Assembly (NCBI GenBank): GCA_016705335.1
Contig: JADIYN010000018.1
Coordinates: 50,276 to 114,275, forward strand
DNA: 64,000 bases
Reading direction: 5' to 3'
From: Draconibacterium sp.
GTDB taxonomy: Bacteria > Bacteroidota > Bacteroidia > Bacteroidales > Prolixibacteraceae
The notes below the pieces were generated by a model, which was not told the origin of the DNA, did no database searches, and saw only the letters and a list, made by a program, of their open reading frames with translations. A program made the position numbers and the translations under genes. This document shows positions 29,421-39,484 of this stretch, one piece after another; the stretch's first letter is position 1, and the number at the start of each line of letters is the position of its first letter.

Positions 29421-29458
29421 AATCCTGATTCTAATACTACAGAATCAGGATTTTTTTT
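29421..29458 (+). terminator. intrinsic terminator after tatA
   Basis: AATCCTGATTCT and AGAATCAGGATT form a perfect 12-bp stem with an 8-nt loop, followed by eight T. Confidence 0.9.
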
Positions 29459-29510
29459 ATGGTAAAGTTTTTGTAGTAAATTAACGTCAAAAAACTAAAA
29501 ATATTTAACT

Positions 29511-30545
29511 ATGAAACGAAATCTGTTTTTTCAATTTGCAGGAGCACTTATTTTAGCAATTACTCAATCCTGCTCAAACGAACCTGTTCTGCACAAAAAC
29601 ATTTCAGGAAAAGCCAACGAAATGATAATTGTTATTTCTGATGATTCATGGAACGGCAAACCTGGTGATTTACTTCGGGAAAAATTAGGACAGGATCAAA
29701 TTGCACTACCACAGCAGGAACCGGTTTTTGATTTAATAAATGTGCCACATGAAGCATTTAAAAAAATTTTCAGAAGTACACGAAATATCATTCAAACTTC
29801 AATATCAGAAAATACTGAAACACCAGGAGTGACAATGAAAGATGATGTTTGGGCGTATCCGCAGGCTGTTGTTGAAATAAAGGCAAAAAATGCGCAGCAA
29901 TTTGAAGAAATATTTAACCAGAACAGTGACAAAATTTTATCGTATTTTATTGCTGCCGAAAAAGAAAGGTTAACAATGAATTACGAAAAATATTATGAAA
30001 GAACAGTTTACAACGCGTTAAATACAGATTTTGGTATTACAATGACTGTTCCTCCGGGATTTGTAATTGCCCGTCAGAAAGAGAATTTCATTTGGATCAG
30101 GTATGAAACACCTGAAATTTCGCAGGGTATTGCAGTGTATACTTTCCCGTATACTTCAGATTCAACTTTTACCATTAACTATTTAGTCGCAAAAAACGAT
30201 AGCACACTTGAAATAAATATCCCCGGGCCAACCGAAGGTAGTTACATGGCCACCGAAAAAAGCCTGGATCAGGTTCTTACAGTAGTTGAACACAATAAAA
30301 ATTACGCAACTGAAATGCGGGGACTGTGGCGAACAGAAAACGATTTTATGGGCGGTCCCTATATTTGTCTGGCAGAATTGGATGCTTCCAATCAACGTGT
30401 AATTGTTGCATTTGGCTACGTTTATGCGCCGAGCAAGGAAAAAAGGAATTTGTTGCAACAGGTTGAAGCGATGATTTACTCGTTGAAAATGAATAAACAG
30501 ACCGAAAATGATAAAATTAACAGCCAGGTGAAAATGGGAAATTAA
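29511..30545 (+). CDS. DUF4837 family lipoprotein
   Basis: A 344-residue protein with lipoprotein signal (MKRNLFFQFAGALILAITQSC). The sequence SGKANEMIIVISDDSWNGKPG, followed by LPQQEPVFDLINVPHEAF and FRSTRNIIQT, fits the Bacteroidota-specific DUF4837 family. Function is unknown. Two similar beta/alpha halves are suggested by the repeated length of the segments around residues 40-150 and 170-320. It has a terminator directly before it (tatA) and after it, so it is likely transcribed alone. Confidence 0.85.
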   Translation: MKRNLFFQFAGALILAITQSCSNEPVLHKNISGKANEMIIVISDDSWNGKPGDLLREKLGQDQIALPQQEPVFDLINVPHEAFKKIFRSTRNIIQTSISENTETPGVTMKDDVWAYPQAVVEIKAKNAQQFEEIFNQNSDKILSYFIAAEKERLTMNYEKYYERTVYNALNTDFGITMTVPPGFVIARQKENFIWIRYETPEISQGIAVYTFPYTSDSTFTINYLVAKNDSTLEINIPGPTEGSYMATEKSLDQVLTVVEHNKNYATEMRGLWRTENDFMGGPYICLAELDASNQRVIVAFGYVYAPSKEKRNLLQQVEAMIYSLKMNKQTENDKINSQVKMGN

Positions 30546-30576
30546 AGCCCCCACCTAACCTCCCCAAGGGGAAGGA
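30546..30576. repeat. REP-like palindromic element (copy 1 of pair)
   Basis: GCCCCCACCTAACCTCCCC followed by AAGGGGAAGGAA, immediately after the DUF4837 stop. It is oriented opposite to the copy at 30662; the two bracket the terminator at 30580. Confidence 0.7.
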
Positions 30577-30579
30577 ATT

Positions 30580-30623
30580 AATAAGCTCCGAAAAATATGA
30601 TTTTTCGGAGCTTATTCTTTTTA
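30580..30623 (+). terminator. intrinsic terminator after the DUF4837 gene
   Basis: A 17-bp perfect stem AATAAGCTCCGAAAAAT/ATTTTTCGGAGCTTATT with a 3-nt loop, followed by CTTTTT. Confidence 0.85.
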
Positions 30624-30661
30624 ACTATTTGATGAAATAAATGAAGACCTTTGAGCTTCAT

Positions 30662-30695
30662 GTTCTCCCCCAGTGGGGGAGTTAGAGGAGGCTTT
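30662..30695. repeat. REP-like palindromic element (copy 2, inverted)
   Basis: GTTCTCCCCCAGTGGGGGAG followed by TTAGAGGAGGCTTT. It abuts the metF stop codon and is the reverse-oriented relative of the copy at 30546. Confidence 0.7.
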
Positions 30696-31648
30696 CAGAA
30701 TACCGCTTTTACAATTTCCTTTACATTATCAGAAACTCCATACGTGTAAATGTGCAACGAAGGAGCATTATTGGCAACCAAATCCTTCGACTGATAAATT
30801 GCCCACTCCGTACCAACCCTGGCGGCATCGGCATTTGTTTTACATTTTGCAAGTCCGGCGGCCAGTTCATCCGGAATATCAATACTGAAAATTTTCGGCA
30901 ACACGGTTAATTGGTTTACAAGATTAATTGGTTTTATACCCGGAATAATCGGTATTGTAATCCCGAATTCACGACATTTTTTCACAAAATCATAATAAAC
31001 TGCGTTATCAAAAAACATTTGTGTTACTATATAATCAGCACCGGCATCTACTTTTTGTTTTAAATGTAGTAAATCAAGTGCTTTATTCGGAGCTTCAAAA
31101 TGTTTCTCAGGATATCCGGCAACACCAATACAAAAATCAAGAGGAAGGCTGTTTTTCAAATCGTCTTCAAGGTATTTTCCTGCGCCCAAATCCTTCATTT
31201 GCAACACGAGCTCAAGAGCGTTGGCATTACCGTTTTTTTCGGGTTGAAAAACATGCTGGTTTTTTGTTCCATCGCCCCGAAGTGCCAAAACATTTTTAAT
31301 CCCCAGAAAATTTAAATCGATTAAAACATGTTCGGTTTCGCTTTTTGTAAATCCGCCACATAAAATATGAGGCACAACCGGAATCCCGAATTTGTATTGA
31401 ATAGCAGCAGCAATTGCTACTGTACCCGGCCTTTTCCGAACTGTTCGTTTCACAATTGTACCATCAGACAATTCTTTAAATTCAAGTTCGTCACGATGTG
31501 TTGTAATGTTTATATATTTCGGATCGTATTCAGTCAGATTTTCAATGGTTTGGTACAATTTGCCTGCATCGTTCCCTTTTAGCGGTGGTAAAAGTTCAAA
31601 AGAAAAAACTGTTCTTTTTGCGTTATTTATTATGTCGATTACTTTCAT
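30695..31648 (-). CDS. metF: 5,10-methylenetetrahydrofolate reductase
   Basis: A flavoprotein that makes 5-methyl-THF, the methyl donor for methionine synthase. FSFELLPP near residue 17 carries the catalytic Glu. Further family segments are YINITTHRDE, LALRGDG and GADYIVTQMFFDN, and PIIPGIKPI in the C-terminal half. The length of 317 is normal. It provides the co-substrate for MetH at 33-37 kb. A 55-codon gene lies 5 bp upstream on the same strand. Confidence 0.96.
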   Translation of the reverse strand: MKVIDIINNAKRTVFSFELLPPLKGNDAGKLYQTIENLTEYDPKYINITTHRDELEFKELSDGTIVKRTVRKRPGTVAIAAAIQYKFGIPVVPHILCGGFTKSETEHVLIDLNFLGIKNVLALRGDGTKNQHVFQPEKNGNANALELVLQMKDLGAGKYLEDDLKNSLPLDFCIGVAGYPEKHFEAPNKALDLLHLKQKVDAGADYIVTQMFFDNAVYYDFVKKCREFGITIPIIPGIKPINLVNQLTVLPKIFSIDIPDELAAGLAKCKTNADAARVGTEWAIYQSKDLVANNAPSLHIYTYGVSDNVKEIVKAVF

Positions 31649-31653
31649 CTTGA

Positions 31654-31821
31654 TTATTTAAATGTATCCTCAATTTTCTTTTGTGCTTTGTTGAGTTCGC
31701 GGTTCACTCCCTTTTCTACCGAATTGTTAAACTGAAATATCATGTCGAGCGCAAGCATGGCAATCATTCCGAGAATGAAATACAGTATTTTGTGCCAAAT
31801 GTTACCTTTTTTACTTTTCAT
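31654..31821 (-). CDS. small membrane protein, 55 residues, upstream of metF
   Basis: ATG at 31821 and TAA at 31654-31656. A basic start (MKSKKGNIWHK) is followed by one hydrophobic helix (ILYFILGMIAMLALDMIF) and a charged tail ending KKIEDTFK. The frame has no internal stop and lies in the same direction as metF with a 5-bp gap, so it is probably co-transcribed. I know no family for it. Confidence 0.6.
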   Translation of the reverse strand: MKSKKGNIWHKILYFILGMIAMLALDMIFQFNNSVEKGVNRELNKAQKKIEDTFK

Positions 31822-31926
31822 TTATTTTTGATTTAGAAGCCGCAAAAATACAAAAATGTGTGTTTATCTGATGTTTCAGATAAAATGGATGCAGAATATT
31901 AATTAATACTGATTTCTTTCTCCTTT

Positions 31927-33126
31927 TTACAGAAACTTACTCATTGATTCTTTTAAACGCGTGCTTAGGAAAATATTGAAAACAGTGAGTATAACAAATG
32001 CAATCATTGCGGTTAAAACTCCGAGTTGATTTAACCCAAAAACAAACAAAATCCCTGAAATCTGTCCTACCATTAAAATTAATCCCTGTGAAGTTGATTC
32101 AGGTGCCGGATAACTTTTTTCGGCTCCATATTGAAAACCGATTGGACCCGGCACTCATAATAAAAAACCAAAAACAAATGCCGAAATCAACATTGGTACG
32201 AACTCTTTAAAAACAGTTAACCCAATCAAACCCGGAAGCATAAAAATTATACAAGCCACAATAAACGGTTTTCTTTTCCCTGATTTATCGGAAAGTGGCG
32301 GCAATATCAGTGCACCCAAAATTCCTCCAACCAACATAATCCCACCAACCATTCCGGTTTGTTCCATGGTCAGGTTACTGCAGATTTGATCAATGCAGGT
32401 GCTAACTGCATTAAAAATTCCAAGCCCGATAAAAAATAGCAGGAATAACCACTGCATATCCCTGATTTTGAAAATTTCAGTAATCCCTTTTAAAGGACTT
32501 GTTCTGTGAAGAAATTCTTCAGAAGAAGGTGGAGTTGGTGGTTTTTCACGAATAAAAATTAACAGTAACACCGAACCCGCAACCGAGATAATTCCATAAA
32601 TCCAAAGCATTTTTTCAATCCCGTCAATGGAGGTTGAAATAAGGAGAGGTGTGACAGCAAGAGCTATTACAATTCCAATGTATTGTGCAAGCGCGCCAAG
32701 TCCGACCACGGTTGCCCTTTCATTCACAGGAAACCATTTTGCACCTATTTTTGTAACAGCATTCAAAATAAATGGCTGAGCAACTGCAAGTCCGGTTTGT
32801 GCAACAGTTACAATCAATAAGTTGTCGGCACCCCAGGCTTTTACTGCACTAAAAAAACCAGTGAACAATGCACCAATCATTAATCCCGTTTTCAATCCCC
32901 AGGTATCGATAATAAATGATGCCGGAATACTCATCACAATAAAAACAATCATATAGATCATTGCCAGAAAATCAATTTTTAGCGCTGAAGTTTGATAAAA
33001 ATCCTGTGCTGCACCTGAAACGGAAGCAAATGTGAGCCATTGAATTTCAATAATTACTGTTATAAGGAAATAGACTGATAAAATCACCCAGCGATAAGGA
33101 TAAACTTTGATTTCGGTTTTGTTCAT
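31927..33126 (-). CDS. MFS transporter (FLVCR-like), interrupted by an in-frame stop
   Basis: A 12-helix major facilitator. RWVILSVYFLITVIIEIQWL and SALKIDFLAMIYMIVFIVMS, together with AVAQPFILNAVTKIGAKWF, resemble the FLVCR/DIRC2 group, some of which move haem or other small cargoes; the substrate here is unknown. A TGA just above 32154 splits the frame. The sequence there is TTATTATGAGTGCCGGGTCC. A substitution could explain it, but one missing A and one extra G would give LLMSAGPIGFQYGAE, which reads better. A long perfect hairpin separates it from metH upstream. Confidence 0.75.
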
Positions 33127-33173
33127 TGAGGAACTGTATTTTCAAAAAGCAACAAGATGTAAAAACATGATTT

Positions 33174-33210
33174 CCCTGAAAATCTAAAGTTAGACTTTAG
33201 ATTTTCAGGG
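33174..33210. terminator. 17-bp perfect hairpin between metH and the MFS gene
   Basis: CCCTGAAAATCTAAAGT pairs completely with ACTTTAGATTTTCAGGG around a 3-nt loop. The T run lies on the plus-strand side (TAATTTTTTG), while the genes here run on the minus strand. So it may be a metH 3' end structure and not a classical terminator. Confidence 0.55.
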
Positions 33211-33280
33211 TAATTTTTTGATCGTGGTTCAGGAATCGCAAAACTTCCGGTTTACTCAACTACTCGACACCCTTATTTCT

Positions 33281-36200
33281 CTACTTATAATTCAAATTGG
33301 CGGGCATAAATTTTTCGATATATTCAACTGTTTCACCTTTTCGCCGGGCGTAATCTTCCACCTGATCTTTTCCAATTTTTTCGAGGCTGAAATAACGCGA
33401 TTCGGGATGGACAAAAAACTCGCCTGAAACCGAAGCATTTGGGTACATCGCAAAATGTTCCGAAAGGGTAACCCCAATTTTCTCAGCTTTTAAAAGATTG
33501 AAAAGGTTCTTTTTCAGAATGTTCGGGACAAGCAGGGATAACCAAGTGCGGGGCGGATTCCTGGTAATTAACTTTAAGCAAATCATCCTGGGTAAGGTTT
33601 TCATCGGGTACATAACCCCAGTAATCTTTTCGAACCTGAAGATGCAGTAATTCGGCAAAAGCTTCGGCCAAACGGTCGGCAAGCGCTTCCAGCATAATTG
33701 CTTTATAGTCGTTATTATCTGCCCGGTAGGCATCTTTCCATTTTTCAATGCCAATTCCACCGGTTGTTACAAAACCTCCACAATAATCAATTTTACCCGA
33801 TTCAATAGGCGCAACAAAATCGGAAAGACAAAAATTGGCGATCCCCGGTTTTTTTAGTTCCTGCTGACGAATATGGTAAAACCGTCCAATTTCCTTTTGG
33901 CGTGATTCATCTTCAAATAAAACTACATCGTCTCCATCAGCATTAGCAGGCCAAATTCCAATTACCGCGTTGGCTTTCAACATTTTCTTTTCAATAATTT
34001 CATCTAAAAATTCATTGGCTTCGGCATACAATTTTTTTGCTGCTTCGCCCTGTTCCCCATCATTAAAAATTTGCGGATAATGACCTTTTAAACCCCATGT
34101 AATAAAGAAGAAAGTCCAGTCGATATATTCACGCAACTCCGCAATAGGATAGTCGATTAACTGTTTTATGCCCAATAAATTGGGTTTGTAAATGGGCGTA
34201 TTTTCCCAATTTATTTTGAATTTATTTCTTCTGGCCTGCTCCAAAGTAAGGTAGTTTTTGGGTTTTCGTTTTGCCTGAAAACTACGGATCTCGGTATAAT
34301 CAGCTTTTATCGCATCAAGATATTTCTGGTTTTTTGCAATGAGGTTTGAAACCACATTCACTGCCAGCGAAGCATCTTTTACATGAATTACAGGGTGTGA
34401 ATATTCAGGTTCAATTTTAACTGCGGTGTGTATTTTTGATGTAGTTGCCCCGCCAATTAGTATCGGAATATCAAGTCCGCGGCGTTCCATTTCACGGGCT
34501 ACATCGGCCATAATTTCAAGAGAAGGGGTAATCAGTCCACTCAATCCAATTACATCCACTTTTTCCTTAATAGCTGTGTCAATTATTTTTTCGGTAGGAA
34601 CCATAACACCCAAATCAATAATATCAAAATTGTTGCAGGCCAGCACAACACCCACAATATTTTTACCAATATCGTGCACATCGCCTTTTACTGTTGCCAT
34701 CAACACTTTATTCCGTTTGTCAACAGTTTTGTATTTTGCTTTGTCGGCTTCAATATACGGGAACAAAAATGCCACGGCCTTTTTCATTACCCGGGCTGAT
34801 TTTATTACCTGTGGAAGGAACATTTTTCCAGCGCCAAACAAATTGCCTACAACGTTCATTCCGTCCATCAACGGACCTTCGATAACATTTAATGCAGGTT
34901 GGTAAATTTTTACAGCTTCCGCCATATCTTCATCAACAAACTCCGGGAAACCTTTTACAAGTGCGTGTTCAATGCGTTTTTCTAAAGGCAGTTCGCGCCA
35001 TTCATCTTTCTTTACTTCTTTTTTATCGCCTGTTTTAAGTTGCTCGGCAAACTCCAGCATTTTTTCAGTGGCATCCGGACGACGGTTCAGGATTAAGTCT
35101 TCACATTTTTCGAGTAAATCTTTTGGGATTTCATCATAAATCTGCAACATTCCGGGGTTTACAATTCCCATGTCGAGCCCAGCTTTTATGGCATAATAAA
35201 GAAAAACCGAATGCATTGCTTCGCGAACAACATCGTTTCCACGGAACGAAAACGAGACATTACTTATTCCGCCACTTGTTTTGGCATGTGGCAGATTTTC
35301 CTTTATCCACCGCACTGAATCAATAAAATCGACAGCATAATTGTTGTGTTCTTCAAGTCCAGTACCAATGGTTAAAATATTGGGGTCGAAAATGATATCC
35401 TGCGGCGGAATCCCGACTTTTTCGGTGAGGATTTTATACGCCCGGCTGCAAATTTCTTTGCGGCGCTCGAGGTTATCTGCCTGCCCAACTTCATCAAAAG
35501 CCATTACAACCACAGCAGCACCAAAACGTTTTATCACTTTTGCCTGATGAATAAAACTTTCTTCGCCTTCTTTTAAACTTATGGAATTTACGATTGCTTT
35601 TCCCTGCAAACATTTCAACCCTGCTTCGATAACTTTCCATTTCGATGAATCAATCATCACCGGAAGTTTCGCAATATCGGGTTCAGCCATCAGTAAATTC
35701 AGAAAACGCACCATTTCCTTTTCGGCATCGAGCATCGCATCATCGAGATTTACATCGATTACCTGCGCGCCTTCATCAACTTGTGCACGCGCAACCGAAA
35801 GCGCTTCTTCAAATCTTTCTTCACGTATTAACCGTGCAAATTTTCGTGATCCCGAAACATTGCAACGTTCGCCGATATTTACAAAGTTGGTTTCTTCGGT
35901 CAGTGTAACTGGTTCCAAACCACTTAAACGTGTGTAAATTTCCGGCTTTGCAATCTGGTGCGGTTTTGCTTTTTCAGCAATCTTGACAAATTCATGAATG
36001 TGGTTTGGAGTTGTTCCGCAGCAACCACCAATGATATTTACAAAATTATTATCGAGATAATCTTGCAGAAATCCGGCCATCATTTCAGGCGATTCATCGT
36101 ATTCGCCAAACTGGTTGGGCAACCCTGCATTTGGATGGGCACTGATATGAAACGGCGCTTTTTGCGAAAGTTCTTTTACATATGGCCGCAAATCAGTCGC

Positions 36201-36944
36201 GCCAAGTGAACAATTTAAACCGATACTCAATAAATCGACATGTGAAACCGAATTCAGAAATGCTTCAGGCGTTTGCCCGGAAAGTGTGCGTCCGCTGGCA
36301 TCGGTAATTGTCCCCGAAATCATTAGCGGAAGTCTGATATTGCGTGCTTCCAGCGCTTCTTCAACAGCAAAAATTGCTGCTTTGGCATTTAACGTATCGA
36401 AAATAGTTTCTATTAAAATCAAATCGACCCCGCCATCCAAAAGTCCTTCGAGTTGCTGGCGATAGGCAGCTTTCATTTCATCGAAAGTAACAGCCCGGTA
36501 GCCGGGGTCGTTTACTTCGGGCGATAACGAAAGTGTTTTGTTGGTTGGACCGAGCGAGCCTGCAACATAACGCGGTTTCGACGGGTTTTGTGCCGTAAAT
36601 TTATCAGCAACCGTTTTCGCAAGTATTGCTGAAGCTTTGTTCATTTCATAAACAAACTCTTCGGTATGGTAATCTGCCTGCGAAATTGGAGTTGCATTAA
36701 AAGTATTGGTCAGCAGAATATCTGCTCCTGCCTCTAAATATTTCGTATGTATTTCGATAATAATTTCGGGGTGCGTAATCGATAAAATATCGTTGTTCCC
36801 TTTTTGGTCATACGGAAAATCTTTTAGCCGCTCACCGTGATAATTTGCTTCAGTCAGTTTGTATTCTTGAATAAGTGAACCCATCGCGCCATCCATCACG
36901 AGGACGCGGGTAAGGAGTTCTGTGCGAATGTCTTTCTTTTTCAT
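33281..36944 (-). CDS. metH: cobalamin-dependent methionine synthase, frameshifted near C-terminus
   Basis: Transfers methyl from methyl-THF through cobalamin to homocysteine. In order: homocysteine domain (ILLTNTFNAT; zinc Cys pair in GGCCGTTPNHIHEF), pterin domain (NIGERCNVSGSRKFA), B12 domain (GDVHDIGKNIVGVV with the cobalt-binding His), and the AdoMet activation domain. The main frame ends at 33483. The true end continues in another frame (AEKIGVTLSEHFAMYPNASVSG) to 33281. Removing one A from the A5 run near 33510 gives EHSEKNLFNLLKAEKIGV. The corrected length of about 1,220 residues is normal. It follows UPF0280 on the same strand with an 82-bp gap, so it may be read from the riboswitch-controlled transcript. 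Confidence 0.96.
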
Positions 36945-37026
36945 AATTTTTTTTTATTTTCTCGTTGAAGTCGCAAAGACACAAAGTTTATTTCTTATCA
37001 GACATGTGTCATCACGAGGATATTTT

Positions 37027-37830
37027 TTATTTCAAAATTCTTATTTCATTCTCTCCCTTTATCCCAACTTTATCCTCACAAACAATTAATAATGAAAGAA
37101 TTTCCGGATATTTTTCAGATTGATTTATAACTTTTTCAACATCGTTTGGTGACTTTACTTTATTTCCGAATGCCGTGGCAAAAGCATCGGCCAGCAATAC
37201 ATCCTCACAAACGACTACCACCGCATCCGCATTTCCGTAACTCACTGACGGGCCAACAGTTCCGGCTGATGTACAAATTCCGAGTTTGTTTTTTTCAGGT
37301 GGAATTACAAGTCCAATCCGTTCCGACAAAATAGATTCACCCGCAAAAACCGAAAGCACCAATTCATTTTTTAAAAGAACGTAAATGTCGCCGCCATTTT
37401 CAATAACCATTTCCTCTATCGAAAAGTTTTGTAAAAGTGCCTCGCCAACTTCGCGGGCAAACAATCCGGCTACAGTTGACATAGGTCCGATTCCGGCCTG
37501 TTCTGCAGCCACCGCCATTTCAACTGCTTCTTTAGGAGCAATTTCAGAGGGATGAAAAGGTTTCAGGCTTTTTTTGAAAAACGGTTCGTTTGCAATGTAT
37601 TGATCTAATTTTCCGCGTAAACTTTTAATTTTATCAAAAGCAACAGTTTTCATTTCGGGTTGAAAGGAATCAGGATTAACGCCAATCCACAAATCGGTTT
37701 CGAGGTGTGCTACTTCAAATCCGGCAAATCGTAAAGTATTGAATTGTGAGCGGTAAGTACGTGGTTGAAAACCTCCAAACAAATTTTTAAAAGGCTGATT
37801 CATTGTATATCTGTTTAATGCTATAGTCAT
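37027..37830 (-). CDS. UPF0280 family protein (COG2122), ApbE-related
   Basis: The ATG at 37830 (MTIALNRYTMNQPF) or 37803 (MNQPFKNLFGGFQPRTYRSQ) is a likely start; the open frame extends to 37986 but would overlap the ferredoxin gene by 100 bp. The body has GIGPMSTVAGLFAREVGEALL, the family's glycine-rich segment, and VIENGGDIYVLL, related to ApbE flavin transferases. In Methanosarcina the COG2122 protein (MA1715) helps sulfide assimilation into homocysteine. The gene order COG1900, NIL-ferredoxin, COG2122, metH fits that role. No membrane segment. Confidence 0.85.
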   Translation of the reverse strand: MTIALNRYTMNQPFKNLFGGFQPRTYRSQFNTLRFAGFEVAHLETDLWIGVNPDSFQPEMKTVAFDKIKSLRGKLDQYIANEPFFKKSLKPFHPSEIAPKEAVEMAVAAEQAGIGPMSTVAGLFAREVGEALLQNFSIEEMVIENGGDIYVLLKNELVLSVFAGESILSERIGLVIPPEKNKLGICTSAGTVGPSVSYGNADAVVVVCEDVLLADAFATAFGNKVKSPNDVEKVINQSEKYPEILSLLIVCEDKVGIKGENEIRILK

Positions 37831-37885
37831 TGTAAAATATTCAGGTTGGCTGTCCAAAATCTCATTTTTCAATACTGGGGAGCTT

Positions 37886-38296
37886 TTATCTAAAATCAAT
37901 CTCAAACAAATGCAACGGACAGGCCGGGATACATAATTCGCAAACCACACATTTTTCCTTGTCGAATTCGAGTTTCCATGAATCACGGTTCATTGTTAGT
38001 GAACCCGCAAAACAAACAGCCGTGCAATTGCCACAATCAATACATTTTTCTTCCTTAAAATGAATACGTTTATCAAGTGATTCGCAAATGATATTTTGTT
38101 TGTTGAGGTATTCAACACCCTTTTCAATATTGTCTTTTTTCCCTTGAAGTTCAAGGAGTAGGCTACCGCGTTTTCCCGGATAAACTTCGGCTTTCAGAAT
38201 GTTTATGCGGATATCATAATCTTTTACAAGGTGATAGCTAAAAGGTTTGTCGCCACTGTCGGGTGGGAAATTCAGTATAAATCGTTTTTTAATCAT
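37886..38296 (-). CDS. NIL domain protein with two 4Fe-4S clusters
   Basis: A 136-residue protein. The N-terminal NIL domain (to about residue 75; RINILKAEVYPGKRGSLLLE) is the fold first seen in methionine ABC transporters. Two ferredoxin-type motifs follow, CIDCGNCTAVC and CVVCELCIPAC, each with a fourth proline-linked Cys pattern. Homologues (COG2122/COG1900 partners such as MA1822) supply electrons for homocysteine formation from a C4 aldehyde and sulfide. It overlaps the COG1900 gene by 8 bp, so translation is coupled. Confidence 0.93.
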   Translation of the reverse strand: MIKKRFILNFPPDSGDKPFSYHLVKDYDIRINILKAEVYPGKRGSLLLELQGKKDNIEKGVEYLNKQNIICESLDKRIHFKEEKCIDCGNCTAVCFAGSLTMNRDSWKLEFDKEKCVVCELCIPACPLHLFEIDFR

Positions 38297-39452
38297 TGTC
38301 GGCCTCCGTTTCTTTTAAACTTTTTAACGACGTATTTTTGGGGAACATTTGCACTGGTTTGGTTATTTCAAAATCTCCGTTTTGGAGCCATTTTTTTAAT
38401 TCACCGGCAATTTTGCGTGCTTTAGACAGGCTCGAAACAGGTGCGGTACGAATTTTTTGCCCCCCAATTTTTATTGTTCCTGATTGCAGTTCACTGTATG
38501 TAACCTGCCCAAGTTTTGGAGTTCCTTCCGTTCCGTAATCAAGCACCGAAGTTTCAATCTGACTGTTGTTTACCGAAACTCTTCGGGCCATTTCAACATC
38601 AAGAATTGGAATTGGAATACCGATTCCTACAAATAAACTTACCCCATATTTATCGTAGTACGCCGCCTGCAAATATTCCGGTGACATTTCTTTTAAATTG
38701 CCCATTACTGCTATTGTAGCCGAATTTGAAACCGGGATACCATACTCATTTTTTGGTTTCGAAGTATTAAATTGTGTACCTGGCCAAACCACAAAACCCT
38801 GTGTTCCACCCAAAAAAATTCGGGTTCCCAAACCAATCGTCCTAAACCCGGGGTCGTTTAACAAAGGACTTAATTCGCCCGAAGTAGAATAAGTTGCGTT
38901 TCGTAAATTAGGCAACAAAGTTCCCATATAAGTGTGAATCATTTTTTTAGTTGAATTCACAGCAACATTATAATTTTGGTAGGCATTTCGTGGGTTGAAA
39001 AGCGTAAACTCGTTGATTGTGCTGATATTAATTTTTGTGCGAATGTGCTTCCTCGGGTAACAATCAGTGCCTTTTCCCCAGGCTTCCAGCAACACGTCCT
39101 TTCCTTCGAGTAAATCCTGAATTACATGTGCACCTCCGTATGATGGGTTATCGGGATCGCAGGCGGTGGCACCAATATAAGAATCCACAGCAGCCAATCC
39201 TTCGTAACACGGAACGCCATTTAACCTTATTTTTTCCATCCGGATGGGCGGACTGGCATGCCCAAAATTAATGATTGCACCTGACGAACACATTGCACCA
39301 AAAGTAGCCGTAGTAACCACATCCACCTTTTCGAGAATATCTTCGGGCGAACATTCGAGCGCCATTTTTGCAACTTCCTCGGCAGTCAAAATAACTGCCT
39401 TACCTGATTTTAGTTTCAGGTTAATTTCTTCGTAAGTTTTTGTTTTTTGCAT
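38289..39452 (-). CDS. homocysteine biosynthesis protein (COG1900/DUF39 family)
   Basis: A 387-residue protein. Family features include VDVVTTATFGAMCSSGA with a conserved Cys and VPCYEGLAAVDSYIGATACD with two further cysteines. IGLGTRIFLGGTQGFVVWPG is another family block. In Methanosarcina the homologue MA1821, with its ferredoxin partner MA1822, forms homocysteine directly from aspartate semialdehyde and reduced sulfur, bypassing O-acylhomoserine. It is the first gene after a SAM-I type riboswitch, and homocysteine is the substrate of MetH encoded downstream. Confidence 0.92.
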   Translation of the reverse strand: MQKTKTYEEINLKLKSGKAVILTAEEVAKMALECSPEDILEKVDVVTTATFGAMCSSGAIINFGHASPPIRMEKIRLNGVPCYEGLAAVDSYIGATACDPDNPSYGGAHVIQDLLEGKDVLLEAWGKGTDCYPRKHIRTKINISTINEFTLFNPRNAYQNYNVAVNSTKKMIHTYMGTLLPNLRNATYSTSGELSPLLNDPGFRTIGLGTRIFLGGTQGFVVWPGTQFNTSKPKNEYGIPVSNSATIAVMGNLKEMSPEYLQAAYYDKYGVSLFVGIGIPIPILDVEMARRVSVNNSQIETSVLDYGTEGTPKLGQVTYSELQSGTIKIGGQKIRTAPVSSLSKARKIAGELKKWLQNGDFEITKPVQMFPKNTSLKSLKETEADND

Positions 39453-39484
39453 TTCAAAAAAATGATTGTTTCTATATTATAATT

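Noticed and set aside
32152..32158. TGA read as selenocysteine or other recoding in the FLVCR-like transporter
   Set aside because: Membrane transporters of this type are not selenoproteins, no SECIS-like structure is evident, and two small indels explain the site better.
36945..37026. Cobalamin riboswitch upstream of metH
   Set aside because: The 82-bp gap is too short and has none of the conserved B12-box sequence.
33218..39435. Plus-strand open frames across metH, UPF0280 and COG1900
   Set aside because: They are on the opposite strand to well-conserved enzymes and show no family motifs.
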